Assembly: GCA_017962085.1 (NCBI GenBank)
Contig: JAGCWA010000001.1
Span: 1-38,549 of the forward strand
Direction: 5' to 3'
DNA length: 38,549 nucleotides
Origin: Paludibacteraceae bacterium
GTDB lineage: Bacteria > Bacteroidota > Bacteroidia > Bacteroidales > Paludibacteraceae
Made by a program: the position numbers and the translations under genes
Part shown: in pieces, positions 6,715-15,371 of the stretch
How the letters are laid out: each line of letters starts with the position of its first letter
Position numbering within the stretch: the first letter of the stretch is position 1
The notes under the pieces: generated by a model
What the model was told of the DNA's origin: nothing
Databases searched by the model: none
What the model saw: only the letters and a program-made list of their open reading frames with translations

Positions 6715-7827
6715 TCAATTCATTCTGCCATAGGCGGGGGTAGACATATCCTCCTCCGTCATATCACCGAAATCCGCGAACGATCCGACACTGGCATGAG
6801 CCGGGGTGAAATCCTCCTCGTCATCCCAATTGGTTTTCACATGGGTTCTAATCACAGGGCGCAGACCAGTGGCGACGATCGTGATGCTCAAGTCGTCGCC
6901 CAAGCTATCATCCACCATCACGCCAAGGATAAGGTTGGTCTTGCTGTCGACGCCCTCCTTTTTCCGCAGGTAGTCGCGTATCTCGTTCAGCTCGTTGGCG
7001 TACAAGGATTTCTTCCTGGATGTCATGACGTTGAGCAGCATATCCTTCGCGCCCGACAATTTAGGCTGCAGCAGCAAAGGGGAGTTCAGCGCCTTGGAGA
7101 GCGCCTCCTCGATGCGGTTCTCGCCAGAGGCCTTGCCGTAAGCCATCACCACATCCCCACCATTGCGCAGGGCAGTGCGCACATCCGCCAAATCGATCGT
7201 CATACGTCCGCTCTTGACCACGATGTCCACCATAGCCTTCGCAGCATCCGCCATGAGGTCGTCCGCCTTATCGAAGGCATCCTCGATGGAGAGTTCGCTG
7301 TACAGGTCGAAGATACGCTGGGTATCCACCACCACGACGGCATCCGTGTTCCTCCGCATCTCCTCCAAGCCCTTCAGCGCAAGCTCCATCTTATGCTCCC
7401 CCTCGATTTCAGGAGGCAAACAGACGAAACCGACAGAGAGGATGTCCATGCTCTTGGCGACATGAGCCACGAAAGGACCCGCACCCGTGCCGGTTCCCTT
7501 TCCCAAGCCCGCGGTGATGAAAGCCATTTGGGGGTTATCGCCGAAGAGTTCACGTATCGCATCCAACTGGCTCTCCGCGATCTTAAGGCCCGTTTCAGGG
7601 TCTCCTCCCGCACCCAAGCCATCGCCCAGCTGTAGTTTGTCAGGGATGGTCAAGTCACGCAGCGCCTTGCGGTCGGTATTACAGATGGCGAAGGAGACAT
7701 CCCTCAGCCCCGTGTCGTAGACATGCTGCGCCACATTGCCGCCGCACCCGCCTACGCCGACCACCTTCACGACGGAGGATTGCACCTCGATCACCGGTTG
7801 AATAGATATGCCATCAGCCAAACCCAT
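6715..7827 (-). CDS. Second, divergent FtsZ paralogue
   Basis: This 370-residue tubulin-family GTPase lies 7 bases after ftsZ. The fold is complete: GVGGCGGN (24-31), NTDRKAL (50-56), a G-box reading GLGKGTGTGAGP (107-118), T7 loop TIDLADVRT (210-218) and a C-terminal domain to about residue 322. Two key positions differ from its neighbour: the G-box has Lys110 where FtsZ has glycine, and the T7 loop starts with Thr210 instead of the usual asparagine, though both aspartates (212, 215) remain. It lacks a long linker and ends in a short acidic tail rather than the FLYDNVD-type peptide of the first copy. It may copolymerise with or modulate FtsZ; that is inference. The intact frame and conserved core argue against a pseudogene. 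Confidence 0.9.
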   Translation of the reverse strand: MGLADGISIQPVIEVQSSVVKVVGVGGCGGNVAQHVYDTGLRDVSFAICNTDRKALRDLTIPDKLQLGDGLGAGGDPETGLKIAESQLDAIRELFGDNPQMAFITAGLGKGTGTGAGPFVAHVAKSMDILSVGFVCLPPEIEGEHKMELALKGLEEMRRNTDAVVVVDTQRIFDLYSELSIEDAFDKADDLMADAAKAMVDIVVKSGRMTIDLADVRTALRNGGDVVMAYGKASGENRIEEALSKALNSPLLLQPKLSGAKDMLLNVMTSRKKSLYANELNEIRDYLRKKEGVDSKTNLILGVMVDDSLGDDLSITIVATGLRPVIRTHVKTNWDDEEDFTPAHASVGSFADFGDMTEEDMSTPAYGRMN

Positions 7828-7834
7828 GGTTCAA

Positions 7835-9292
7835 TCAATCCACATTATCGTATAAGAAACCATTCTTCTTTTTAGAAAGCGCGTTCTCCTCGTCCAAGTC
7901 CATCACAGAGATTTGGCCAGACCTTCTCTGCGCGTCGTATTGAGGGTTAGACCTTTGGTACGAAGGCATGTCGAAGTCGGAGTCGTCCATATCCAAGGAG
8001 ACATGAGTCATCTGCCCCATCTGCTTACCGTCAGCATGTTCGTTTCTACCGCCATACTGGTTTTCAGACTTGTAATAGAAACCGTAAGGATCCTGTTGCG
8101 GAGCCTGCTGTTGACTCGGCTGGGACTGCTGATAAGGCTGTGAATTCCTTTGAGGCTGCGTCTGGGATATGGTGAAGACGATATTGTTCTGTTGTTGCTG
8201 TGGCTGGTTCATGTTACGTTGCATATTCGAGCCAGCCCCCATGCCACCGTCCAACGACACATGCTGAGGAGTGGACATAGGACGTTGCGCCTGGTTAGCG
8301 CCCCTCTGCTTGGAGAAGTCGAAACCAGTAGCCACGATGGTGACGCCCAAGTTGTCGCCCAAGGTATCATCCTGCATGACACCCCAGATGATCTTCGTGC
8401 TACCGTCGATTTGCTTAGACAAGTAATCACGGATGATAGTCACCTCGTTGGTAGTGATTCTGCACTCCTTGCTATGGGTGATGTTCAGCAAAATATTCTT
8501 CGCGCCGGAGAGGTTGGTGCTAACCAGCAATGGAGAGTCCAAAGCCTGTTGGATAGCGGCGATGGCACGATCTTGTCCGTTCGCCTTGGCCGCACCCATG
8601 ATAGCGTCTCCACTGTCCGTCATGACCGTTCTGACATCCGCCATATCTATGTTCATACGTCCCGAAAGGGTGATGATCTCCGCGATGCCCTTAGCGGCGG
8701 TCGCCAGGATCTCGTCGCCTTTGGAATAGGCGTCTTCCAGGAACATATCACCGTACATGTCCAGTATCTTCTGCGAATTGATGATGAGGATCGCGTCGAC
8801 GTTCTTCTTCATCTCCTCGACGCCAGCCAAAGCCTGGTTCACCTTCTCGTCGCCCTCGAAGAGTGCGGGGATGGTGACGATAGCCACCGTGAGGATACCC
8901 TTCTCCTTAGCAGTTTTGGCGATGAGGGGAGCGGCGCCCGTACCCGTACCGCCACCCATGCCGGCAGTGATGAAGACCATCTCGGTATGGTCGTCCAAGA
9001 TAGCGTTGATCTGTTCGATAGACTTCTGCGCCTCTTGGTAGCCCACTTCAGGGATGCAACCAGCGCCCAAGCCCTTTTCGCCCAATTGGATCTTCGTAGG
9101 AACAGGCGATTTGCGCAAATCCTGCTTATCCGTGTTGCAGACAACAAAATTCACGTTCTTCACGCCCATGTTGTACATATAGTTGACAGCGTTTCCACCG
9201 CAACCACCCACACCAATCACCTTGATGATCGGTTGTTCTTGCTCCTCAATCTCTTCGTTGAGTTCGTCTTCTGTAAATTGGTTCTCGTTCAT
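7835..9292 (-). CDS. ftsZ: Cell division protein FtsZ
   Basis: FtsZ is the GTP-dependent tubulin homologue that forms the Z ring at midcell and recruits the divisome. The 485-residue protein has the nucleotide-binding GVGGCGGNAV (27-36), the canonical G-box GMGGGTGTGAAP (111-122), T7 loop NIDMADVR (214-221) and an intact C-terminal domain to about 325. A long Gln/Asn/Pro-rich linker (about 330-470) follows, then a terminal KKKNGFLYDNVD, likely the peptide that binds FtsA and other partners. It is longer than E. coli FtsZ (383) because of the linker. It sits after ftsA in the dcw run with a 50-base gap and directly before the paralogue. Confidence 0.98.
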   Translation of the reverse strand: MNENQFTEDELNEEIEEQEQPIIKVIGVGGCGGNAVNYMYNMGVKNVNFVVCNTDKQDLRKSPVPTKIQLGEKGLGAGCIPEVGYQEAQKSIEQINAILDDHTEMVFITAGMGGGTGTGAAPLIAKTAKEKGILTVAIVTIPALFEGDEKVNQALAGVEEMKKNVDAILIINSQKILDMYGDMFLEDAYSKGDEILATAAKGIAEIITLSGRMNIDMADVRTVMTDSGDAIMGAAKANGQDRAIAAIQQALDSPLLVSTNLSGAKNILLNITHSKECRITTNEVTIIRDYLSKQIDGSTKIIWGVMQDDTLGDNLGVTIVATGFDFSKQRGANQAQRPMSTPQHVSLDGGMGAGSNMQRNMNQPQQQQNNIVFTISQTQPQRNSQPYQQSQPSQQQAPQQDPYGFYYKSENQYGGRNEHADGKQMGQMTHVSLDMDDSDFDMPSYQRSNPQYDAQRRSGQISVMDLDEENALSKKKNGFLYDNVD

Positions 9293-9342
9293 ATATTTAA
9301 TGTTTTTATTTCCTTACAATTAACAAGCGGTGTGCGGTGGCA

Positions 9343-10707
9343 TCACTCCTCGAAGAACTCGTCCACCTTGCCTTCCACCTTCCCTTTCAGTTTACCCCAG
9401 AGGGAAGGGAAGATACGGCCGGTATTAGCGTCCTTCTTGCTCTTCTTAGGCCTCGTGTCCGAAGACTCGCGTATCGTGACGCAACCACTCTCAGCGGCCA
9501 TCATGATGCCCATCACGGAAGCGTATGACACATCCGCGAACTCCTCCGACTCCGTATGGTTCGAGAGCACACGGATATCGCCGAAACGGGTCGGGATGCC
9601 AGTCTCCTTCTCGATCTTCTCGATCAGGTTGCATTGCTTAGCGCCGCCACCCACCACGACGATGGAATCCAGGCAAGAGCTATAGCCGGACTTGGTCATC
9701 GCAGCAGTGATGCGCGCGAGGAAGTCCGTCAAGCGGGACTCGATGATACCCGCCAGATAGTCCGTCTGCACTTCGCGCACGACGCCCTCACCCACGACAA
9801 CGTCCAGTATGAGCGGCTCCGTGACCATAGACTGCAAGGCCAAGCCATACTTGCTGGTCTTCAATTTCTCCGCACACCTCCAAGGCAATTTCAGGGAGGC
9901 GATATCCTGCGTGATCAGGTCGCTACCGAAGTTGAAGACATGCAAGTAGCGGAGTTTATTCTCGTGATAGATGGAGAGCGAAATGGTCTGTGCACCGAAA
10001 TCGAGGAGCATACAGCCCAACTCCTTCTGTCCAGGAGAGAGCACCGCATCCGACAGATGGCGGGACGACAAGACGAAGTGAGGAGTAACCCTGATGTTGG
10101 AGGCGGCATCCGGGCTTGAGCTGGAATTGATACGCTCGAAGCATTTTATCAAATTATCCTCCACGGAATTATCTCCATGGATATTCAGGAAACGCGCGCG
10201 CAGGTTATCGCACACGCAGCCCACAGGGTCATCCACCACCATGCCATCCACGACATACTCCAGCGGAACGACCTCCAGGATCCTATGCGAAGCGTCAACC
10301 CTCATGCGTTTATTCTCCTCCTCCATCGAATAGATGGTCTCTTCGGAGACCGGCTCGGAGCTCAACAAACGGCTCAGTTCATTCACCTCGCCATGGATGG
10401 TCCTGCCATGGACACCCACATACACGTTCGAAATATCATACGAAATGCGCAAAGAGGGATCATCCGCCGACGAGTTCAACAAACTATTCAACAGGTTCCT
10501 CAGCTTTATGATCAATTGTTTGATATGAAGCGCCGCATTATCAATATTAATAACGACACCATTCACGATACTACCCTCAGAAGGGACAGAAATCGCCCGA
10601 AGGATATCCAATTTACCCTCCTTGTTCTTGTGGCCAATCACGCCACGGATATTGCGGCTTCCCAAATCCACCGCAACCACCACATCCGAATACTTAATCT
10701 CGTCCAT
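9343..10707 (-). CDS. ftsA: Cell division protein FtsA
   Basis: FtsA is an actin-like ATPase that tethers FtsZ to the membrane and recruits later divisome proteins. I chose the ATG at 10707 (454 residues, MDEIKYSDVVVAVDLGS) rather than the longer frame from 10749. It is preceded by TAGGAGGAGCAAT, an unusually clear Shine-Dalgarno for this phylum, and the longer start would overlap ftsQ. Visible elements are phosphate-1 DLGSRNIRG near the start, phosphate-2 LLDFGAQTISLS in the middle, the adenosine segment VVVGGGAKQ near residue 360, and a C-terminal amphipathic segment SLWGKLKGKVEGKVDEFF for membrane attachment. Confidence 0.95.
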   Translation of the reverse strand: MDEIKYSDVVVAVDLGSRNIRGVIGHKNKEGKLDILRAISVPSEGSIVNGVVINIDNAALHIKQLIIKLRNLLNSLLNSSADDPSLRISYDISNVYVGVHGRTIHGEVNELSRLLSSEPVSEETIYSMEEENKRMRVDASHRILEVVPLEYVVDGMVVDDPVGCVCDNLRARFLNIHGDNSVEDNLIKCFERINSSSSPDAASNIRVTPHFVLSSRHLSDAVLSPGQKELGCMLLDFGAQTISLSIYHENKLRYLHVFNFGSDLITQDIASLKLPWRCAEKLKTSKYGLALQSMVTEPLILDVVVGEGVVREVQTDYLAGIIESRLTDFLARITAAMTKSGYSSCLDSIVVVGGGAKQCNLIEKIEKETGIPTRFGDIRVLSNHTESEEFADVSYASVMGIMMAAESGCVTIRESSDTRPKKSKKDANTGRIFPSLWGKLKGKVEGKVDEFFEE

Positions 10708-10717
10708 ATTGCTCCTC

Positions 10718-11473
10718 CTATTTTTTTGTACAAACGACCTGGCCTTCATACTTCAGCGTGATCTGTTTGTATTTATTCCAACCTATTTTATTAAAACCCT
10801 CCACGTATAAAGCGTAGAGCTTGTCCAACTTTTCCTTGTAATTTTCCAACGTGCCCATAAGAATCAGTTGGTCGCCCACGCGAGGCACCAGCGTCACCTC
10901 CCCGTTCTTCGCCACATCGATCTGCTCGATCTGCGCATTCCAGAAAGAATGGTCACGGAGAAACAAGGCAAATTCGCCCAAATCGCCCAACGCCAACTCC
11001 TTAGTGACGTAACCCGTAGCAATCGGCACGTAAGCGGTGAAGACTGAAGAGAGCGGCATTATCTTGCGCTCGCTATCGACATAGAAATCACCATACATTC
11101 CCTTCACCCGCAGGATCGGCTCACGCTGCGTTACCACAATCCGCAACTCCCCGTTAGGCGTCTTGAAACACTCGGCGGTCTTGATACGGGACTTTCCCCT
11201 CAGGTAATTCTCCATATAATCCGTATCGATATGGTCCAAGCGCTTACCGTCAGGGCAGACCGACTTGTCCTTCAAGAGTTCCTTCACATCATCCTGGGTC
11301 ACAAAATTCAGTTGGTCAGCATCACTGATGGTCACACGAATCATAGGCCATTTACAAATCATCTCGTCCTGATTACAGCGAGCCATCTTATAGGCGAACA
11401 TCTTCGCGAACGACAAATAGCCGATCACCAAGACAACCAACGATATTTTCACCCAACGTTTATGTAACATCAC
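10718..11473 (-). CDS. ftsQ: Cell division protein FtsQ
   Basis: FtsQ is a bitopic membrane protein that links early and late divisome proteins by binding FtsL/FtsB-type partners. The 251-residue protein has a short basic cytoplasmic start, one membrane span (about 9-28), a POTRA-like segment (about 45-115) and the FtsQ domain containing REPILRVKG and the FWNAQIEQIDV region. Family sequence conservation is low, but size, topology and position between murC and ftsA are decisive. The gap to ftsA is 10 bases and to murC 14 bases. Confidence 0.92.
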   Translation of the reverse strand: MMLHKRWVKISLVVLVIGYLSFAKMFAYKMARCNQDEMICKWPMIRVTISDADQLNFVTQDDVKELLKDKSVCPDGKRLDHIDTDYMENYLRGKSRIKTAECFKTPNGELRIVVTQREPILRVKGMYGDFYVDSERKIMPLSSVFTAYVPIATGYVTKELALGDLGEFALFLRDHSFWNAQIEQIDVAKNGEVTLVPRVGDQLILMGTLENYKEKLDKLYALYVEGFNKIGWNKYKQITLKYEGQVVCTKK

Positions 11474-11487
11474 CCAACGCTTAACTC

Positions 11488-12864
11488 TTAATTCTTAACT
11501 CTTAACTCCCTCATCTTCTTCTCCACCTCCGGAATCAGCAGGTCAAGGTCACCCGCCCCCACCATCAGCAGCACGTCGAAATCCTTGTGCGACAAGCAAT
11601 CGACCAATCCCTGCTTCGAAGAGAGACATTTATCCTTGATGGTCACCTTATCCAGCAACATCTGGGAGTTGACCCCCTCGATCGGTTTTTCCCTAGCCGG
11701 ATAGATGTCCAACAGCACCAGTTCATCCAGCAAGGAGAGGCTACGGGCGAAGTCATCCGCCAAGTCACGCGTACGAGTGTACAAGTGAGGCTGGAAGACG
11801 CCGCAGATACGCTTGCCAGGGTACAGGGCACGCACCGACTCGATGCTCGATTTCAGCTCCTGCGGATGGTGCGCGTAATCGTCCAAGAAGGCGAAGTCCT
11901 TCGTCTTGATGTGGAAGTCGAAACGACGCTTCACACCCGCGAAGCTCTTCATCGCCGCACGGATCTCCTGCTCGGTCACACCGTTCAGGTAGGCCATCGC
12001 CATGGCGGCCACGCCGTTCTCTATGTTGACATAGACCGGCACCCCCAATTGGATGTCACGGATGACACACTCCGGCGTCACGAAGTCGAAAATGATCTCT
12101 CCTCCACCGATACGGATGTTCGCCGCATGGAAATCACCCTCCTCAACAGAATAGGAATATAGTCTAACATCCTTGTTCAGCTTAGGCTCGATAGGCAAGT
12201 CCTTCTTCATCAGCAGGACACCGCCCGGGAGGATCAGGGAGACAAAGTCCTCGAAACCTTTCCGGTAGTTCTCGACCGTCCCGTAGATATCCAGATGGTC
12301 CGCATCCACAGCCGTCACGACAGCCATGTAAGGGGAGAGGGTAAGGAACGAGTGGTCGAACTCATCCGCCTCCACCACCACCAAGTCACTCTTGTCAGAG
12401 AGGAGCAGGTTGCGGGAGAAGTTCTTCGATATACCGCCCAAGAAGGCGTTGCACTCCACGTGAGAGTTATGCAAAAGATGCGAAATCATCGTGGAGGTCG
12501 TGGTCTTGCCATGGGTACCTGAAACGCAGATGGCACGTTGCATGCGCGTCACCTCGCCTAAGATCTGAGAGCGTTTCATCACCTCGAACCCATTGTCGCG
12601 GAACCAAGAGAATTCAGACATGGAGGCAGGTACCGCAGGCGTATAGACAACCAGCGTCTTCTCCGCATTACGGAAAGACTCAGGGATCAAATCGACGCCA
12701 TCCTCATAGTGGACATCAATGCCCTCCTGCTCCAGTTCACTTGTCAGAGTGGAACGAGTACGGTCATAGCCAGCCACCTCAAAGCCTTTCGCCTTGAAAT
12801 ACCTCGCCAAGGCGCTCATGCCGATGCCTCCGATACCCAGGAAATAAACACTCTTCTTTTTCAT
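11488..12864 (-). CDS. murC: UDP-N-acetylmuramate--L-alanine ligase
   Basis: MurC attaches L-alanine to UDP-MurNAc with ATP in the cytoplasm, the first step of stem-peptide synthesis. The 458 residues show the three Mur-ligase domains: N-terminal UDP-binding GIGGIGMSALARYF (10-23), central ATPase with P-loop GTHGKTTT (116-123) and EADEFDHSF, and the C-terminal domain after DDYAHHP. Its start overlaps the murG stop by 4 bases (ATGA). Confidence 0.97.
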   Translation of the reverse strand: MKKKSVYFLGIGGIGMSALARYFKAKGFEVAGYDRTRSTLTSELEQEGIDVHYEDGVDLIPESFRNAEKTLVVYTPAVPASMSEFSWFRDNGFEVMKRSQILGEVTRMQRAICVSGTHGKTTTSTMISHLLHNSHVECNAFLGGISKNFSRNLLLSDKSDLVVVEADEFDHSFLTLSPYMAVVTAVDADHLDIYGTVENYRKGFEDFVSLILPGGVLLMKKDLPIEPKLNKDVRLYSYSVEEGDFHAANIRIGGGEIIFDFVTPECVIRDIQLGVPVYVNIENGVAAMAMAYLNGVTEQEIRAAMKSFAGVKRRFDFHIKTKDFAFLDDYAHHPQELKSSIESVRALYPGKRICGVFQPHLYTRTRDLADDFARSLSLLDELVLLDIYPAREKPIEGVNSQMLLDKVTIKDKCLSSKQGLVDCLSHKDFDVLLMVGAGDLDLLIPEVEKKMRELRVKN

Positions 12865-13964
12865 TTCTCTATCAATTTTAATATCTCGTCCGCGATTCGA
12901 TCCGCAGAATCCAGCTGCGCCATCTTCTTCGCGTTCTCACCCAATTCATTCAGTAAAGCCTCGTCCTCGATCATACGAATCGCCTCGTCCAACAAAAGAC
13001 TGTTCGCATCCTTATCCGCCACCATGACCGCCGCATTTCTCGTGGCGAGCGCCTGGGCGTTCTTGGTCTGGTGATCCTCCGCCACATTCGGGGAAGGCAC
13101 CAAGATGGAAGGCTTGCCCAAGAGGCAAAGTTCCGAAATGGAACTTGCGCCCGCACGGGAGACCACCAAGTCCGCGATGGAGTAAGCGTAATCCATCCTC
13201 TTCACAAAGTCAGTCACCACAATATCATCCGTCTTGAAAGGCTCGTAAGCCTTCAAGGCTCCCTCGTAGTAAAGTTTGCCCGTCTGCCAGAGCACCTGGA
13301 TGCCAGCCTCCTTCAGCTTCGAGAGTCCTGCGATGACGCTCTGGTTGATCGTCCTCGCGCCGAGGCTACCACCGATGATCAGCAGGGTCTTCTTCGCCGG
13401 ACTGAAGTGGAAGAAGTCATACGCCTCCTGCGCCTTAGGGGTCACCTCCAGGAAGTCCTGACGGACCGGGTTGCCCGTAAGGATGATCTTATCCTGCGGG
13501 AAGAAACGCTCCATGCCCTCATAGGCCACACAAATCTTCGCCGCCTTCTTCGCCAGCAGTTTGTTCGTCACGCCAGCGTAGGAGTTCTGCTCCTGCAAGA
13601 CGGTAGGGATACCCGACCGATGCGCCATGTAGAGCGTAGGACCGCTGGCATAGCCGCCCACACCCACAGCGATATCCGGTGCGAAATCACGCACCACCTT
13701 CTTGGCCATCCGCAAGCTCTTGAACAAGCGGAAGAGCACCTTGAAATTCTTCAAAAGGCTACCGCGATTGAACCCACTCACGGGCAGTCCCACAATCTCG
13801 TAGCCTGCATTAGGGACCTTCTCCATTTCCATGCGTCCCTCCGCCCCGACAAATAAGAACTTAGCGTCGGGGCGTTTCTTCTTAAGTGCGTTGGCGATGG
13901 AAATGGCCGGGAAGATATGTCCTCCCGTACCACCGCCGCTTATAATAAATTTTTGATTTGCCAT
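12861..13964 (-). CDS. murG: Lipid II synthase MurG (GlcNAc transferase)
   Basis: MurG adds GlcNAc from UDP-GlcNAc to lipid I to form lipid II on the inner face of the membrane. I use the ATG at 13964 (367 residues), which puts the glycine loop SGGGTGGHIFPA at residues 9-20, the usual place. The longer frame from 13988 would overlap ftsW. A second glycine-rich region IIGGSLGARTIN and the donor-binding VVSRAGASSISEL and PSPNVAEDHQTKNA are clear GT28 features. It lies between ftsW and murC. Confidence 0.97.
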   Translation of the reverse strand: MANQKFIISGGGTGGHIFPAISIANALKKKRPDAKFLFVGAEGRMEMEKVPNAGYEIVGLPVSGFNRGSLLKNFKVLFRLFKSLRMAKKVVRDFAPDIAVGVGGYASGPTLYMAHRSGIPTVLQEQNSYAGVTNKLLAKKAAKICVAYEGMERFFPQDKIILTGNPVRQDFLEVTPKAQEAYDFFHFSPAKKTLLIIGGSLGARTINQSVIAGLSKLKEAGIQVLWQTGKLYYEGALKAYEPFKTDDIVVTDFVKRMDYAYSIADLVVSRAGASSISELCLLGKPSILVPSPNVAEDHQTKNAQALATRNAAVMVADKDANSLLLDEAIRMIEDEALLNELGENAKKMAQLDSADRIADEILKLIEK

Positions 13965-13980
13965 AACCCAATATCTTTTA

Positions 13981-15333
13981 TTAGACACTTAATTCCGCAA
14001 CTACGCCCGGGTCCGCAGTCTTCGCCTGCTTCTCGTCGGCCTGAGCCTTCTTGGAGGAAGAGGACTTGCTCTCCGCACCCTTCGTTTGCTTCTCCTCCGT
14101 CACCGTACGGCTCAGGGCCAATATGATGCCGAAGTAGCAACTGGTGGTCAGGATGGAGGTACCACCACGGCTAATGATCGGAAGCGGCTGACCCGTCACT
14201 GGAATCAGACCCAAGACGACGGACATATGGATGAACGCCTGCAGCACAATCATCGCCGACAGACCTATCACCGCGAACGAATTGCTGTAGCTCTCGCTCT
14301 TATTCATGATCACACACGCACGATAGAAAAGCGCCAAATAGAGTATGACGAGCAGTATGCTCATCACTCCACACTCCTCGACAATGATGGCGAAGATGAA
14401 GTCGGAGAAACTCTGAGGGATAAAGTCCCGCTCGATACTATTACCGATGCCTCGACCAAACCATTTGCCATTGGCGATGGCGATGTGGGAATGACCCGTC
14501 TGCACCTTGTCGTCGCTGGTCACGTCGAACTTAGCGTTCATGCGCTCCTCCGGCGACAAATCGGCTCCCGAGTGACGTTTGAAACGGTTGATCCACGTAC
14601 CCACACGGTGCGTCACGAAAGAGACACACGTGCGTTCGGAGGTCTGCTCGACACCCTCCACCTTCAATCCGGACTTCTCCGGTGCGATCCAACTCTCCGC
14701 AAAGGTGAGGAGCACCACAAACAGAAGGGCGCCTAAGATGACACCAGCCGTCGGCAACATCTTCTTGAGGGAGATACCCCCCACGAAGAAAAGCAGCGCC
14801 GCCACAGTAGCCAGCAAAATAAACGTGGAGAGGTTCTCCAACATAATCAACACCGCAGGGAGGATCAATATCGCCAAGTAATACCTCAGACCATCGTCCA
14901 CACTCTTCTTCCGATGGAAGTAGCCCATCAGCGAGGAGAGCAGCAGCACCACCGAAATCTTCGCGAACTCGGAAGGCTGGAGGTTGACGCCTACGCCCGG
15001 CACATGGATCCAACGGGAAGCTCCGTTCGCAGAGGTTCCGAAGGCCAATGCGCACACCAGCATGAGGATGCTCACCACATAGCCCACAGCACCGCCCCAG
15101 AAGAAAATCTTCTTCGGCTGCACCAGATGGATCATATAGGCGAGGGCGAATCCACCACCCAGGAAAACCATATGCGACAAAATAGGTTTAAAGGCAGTAC
15201 CATGGAAACGACGGTCATAGACCAGCATGCTCGAGGCACTGAACATCTCCAACGTAGAGACGACAATCAGCACCAAGAACACGATCCATATAATCGCGTC
15301 ACCCTTGAAATGTTTTGCCAAAAATTCCTTCAT
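13981..15333 (-). CDS. ftsW: Septal peptidoglycan polymerase FtsW
   Basis: FtsW is a SEDS-family glycosyltransferase that polymerises lipid II at the septum with FtsI. The 450-residue protein has about ten hydrophobic segments. Family signatures include LQPSEFAKIS, the large extracytoplasmic loop with GRGIGNS, SDFIFAIIVEE and the late PIISRGGTSIL motif. The C-terminal cytoplasmic tail (about 410-450) is Lys/Ser/Ala-rich. RodA is the alternative SEDS member, but position in the dcw cluster settles the call. Confidence 0.96.
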   Translation of the reverse strand: MKEFLAKHFKGDAIIWIVFLVLIVVSTLEMFSASSMLVYDRRFHGTAFKPILSHMVFLGGGFALAYMIHLVQPKKIFFWGGAVGYVVSILMLVCALAFGTSANGASRWIHVPGVGVNLQPSEFAKISVVLLLSSLMGYFHRKKSVDDGLRYYLAILILPAVLIMLENLSTFILLATVAALLFFVGGISLKKMLPTAGVILGALLFVVLLTFAESWIAPEKSGLKVEGVEQTSERTCVSFVTHRVGTWINRFKRHSGADLSPEERMNAKFDVTSDDKVQTGHSHIAIANGKWFGRGIGNSIERDFIPQSFSDFIFAIIVEECGVMSILLVILYLALFYRACVIMNKSESYSNSFAVIGLSAMIVLQAFIHMSVVLGLIPVTGQPLPIISRGGTSILTTSCYFGIILALSRTVTEEKQTKGAESKSSSSKKAQADEKQAKTADPGVVAELSV

Positions 15334-15371
15334 GCCAACCTATTTAGCCGAGTTACTGTTTTATCCTACAA

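Noticed and set aside
6715-7827. The second ftsZ as a pseudogene
   Set aside because: The frame is intact over 370 codons, both T7 aspartates and most nucleotide-binding residues are retained, and it is packed in the operon.
8150-9685. A 511-codon plus-strand open frame opposite ftsZ and ftsA
   Set aside because: It is exactly antisense to well-supported genes, has no recognisable domain, and is rich in His/Arg/Leu as expected for a mirror of biased codons.
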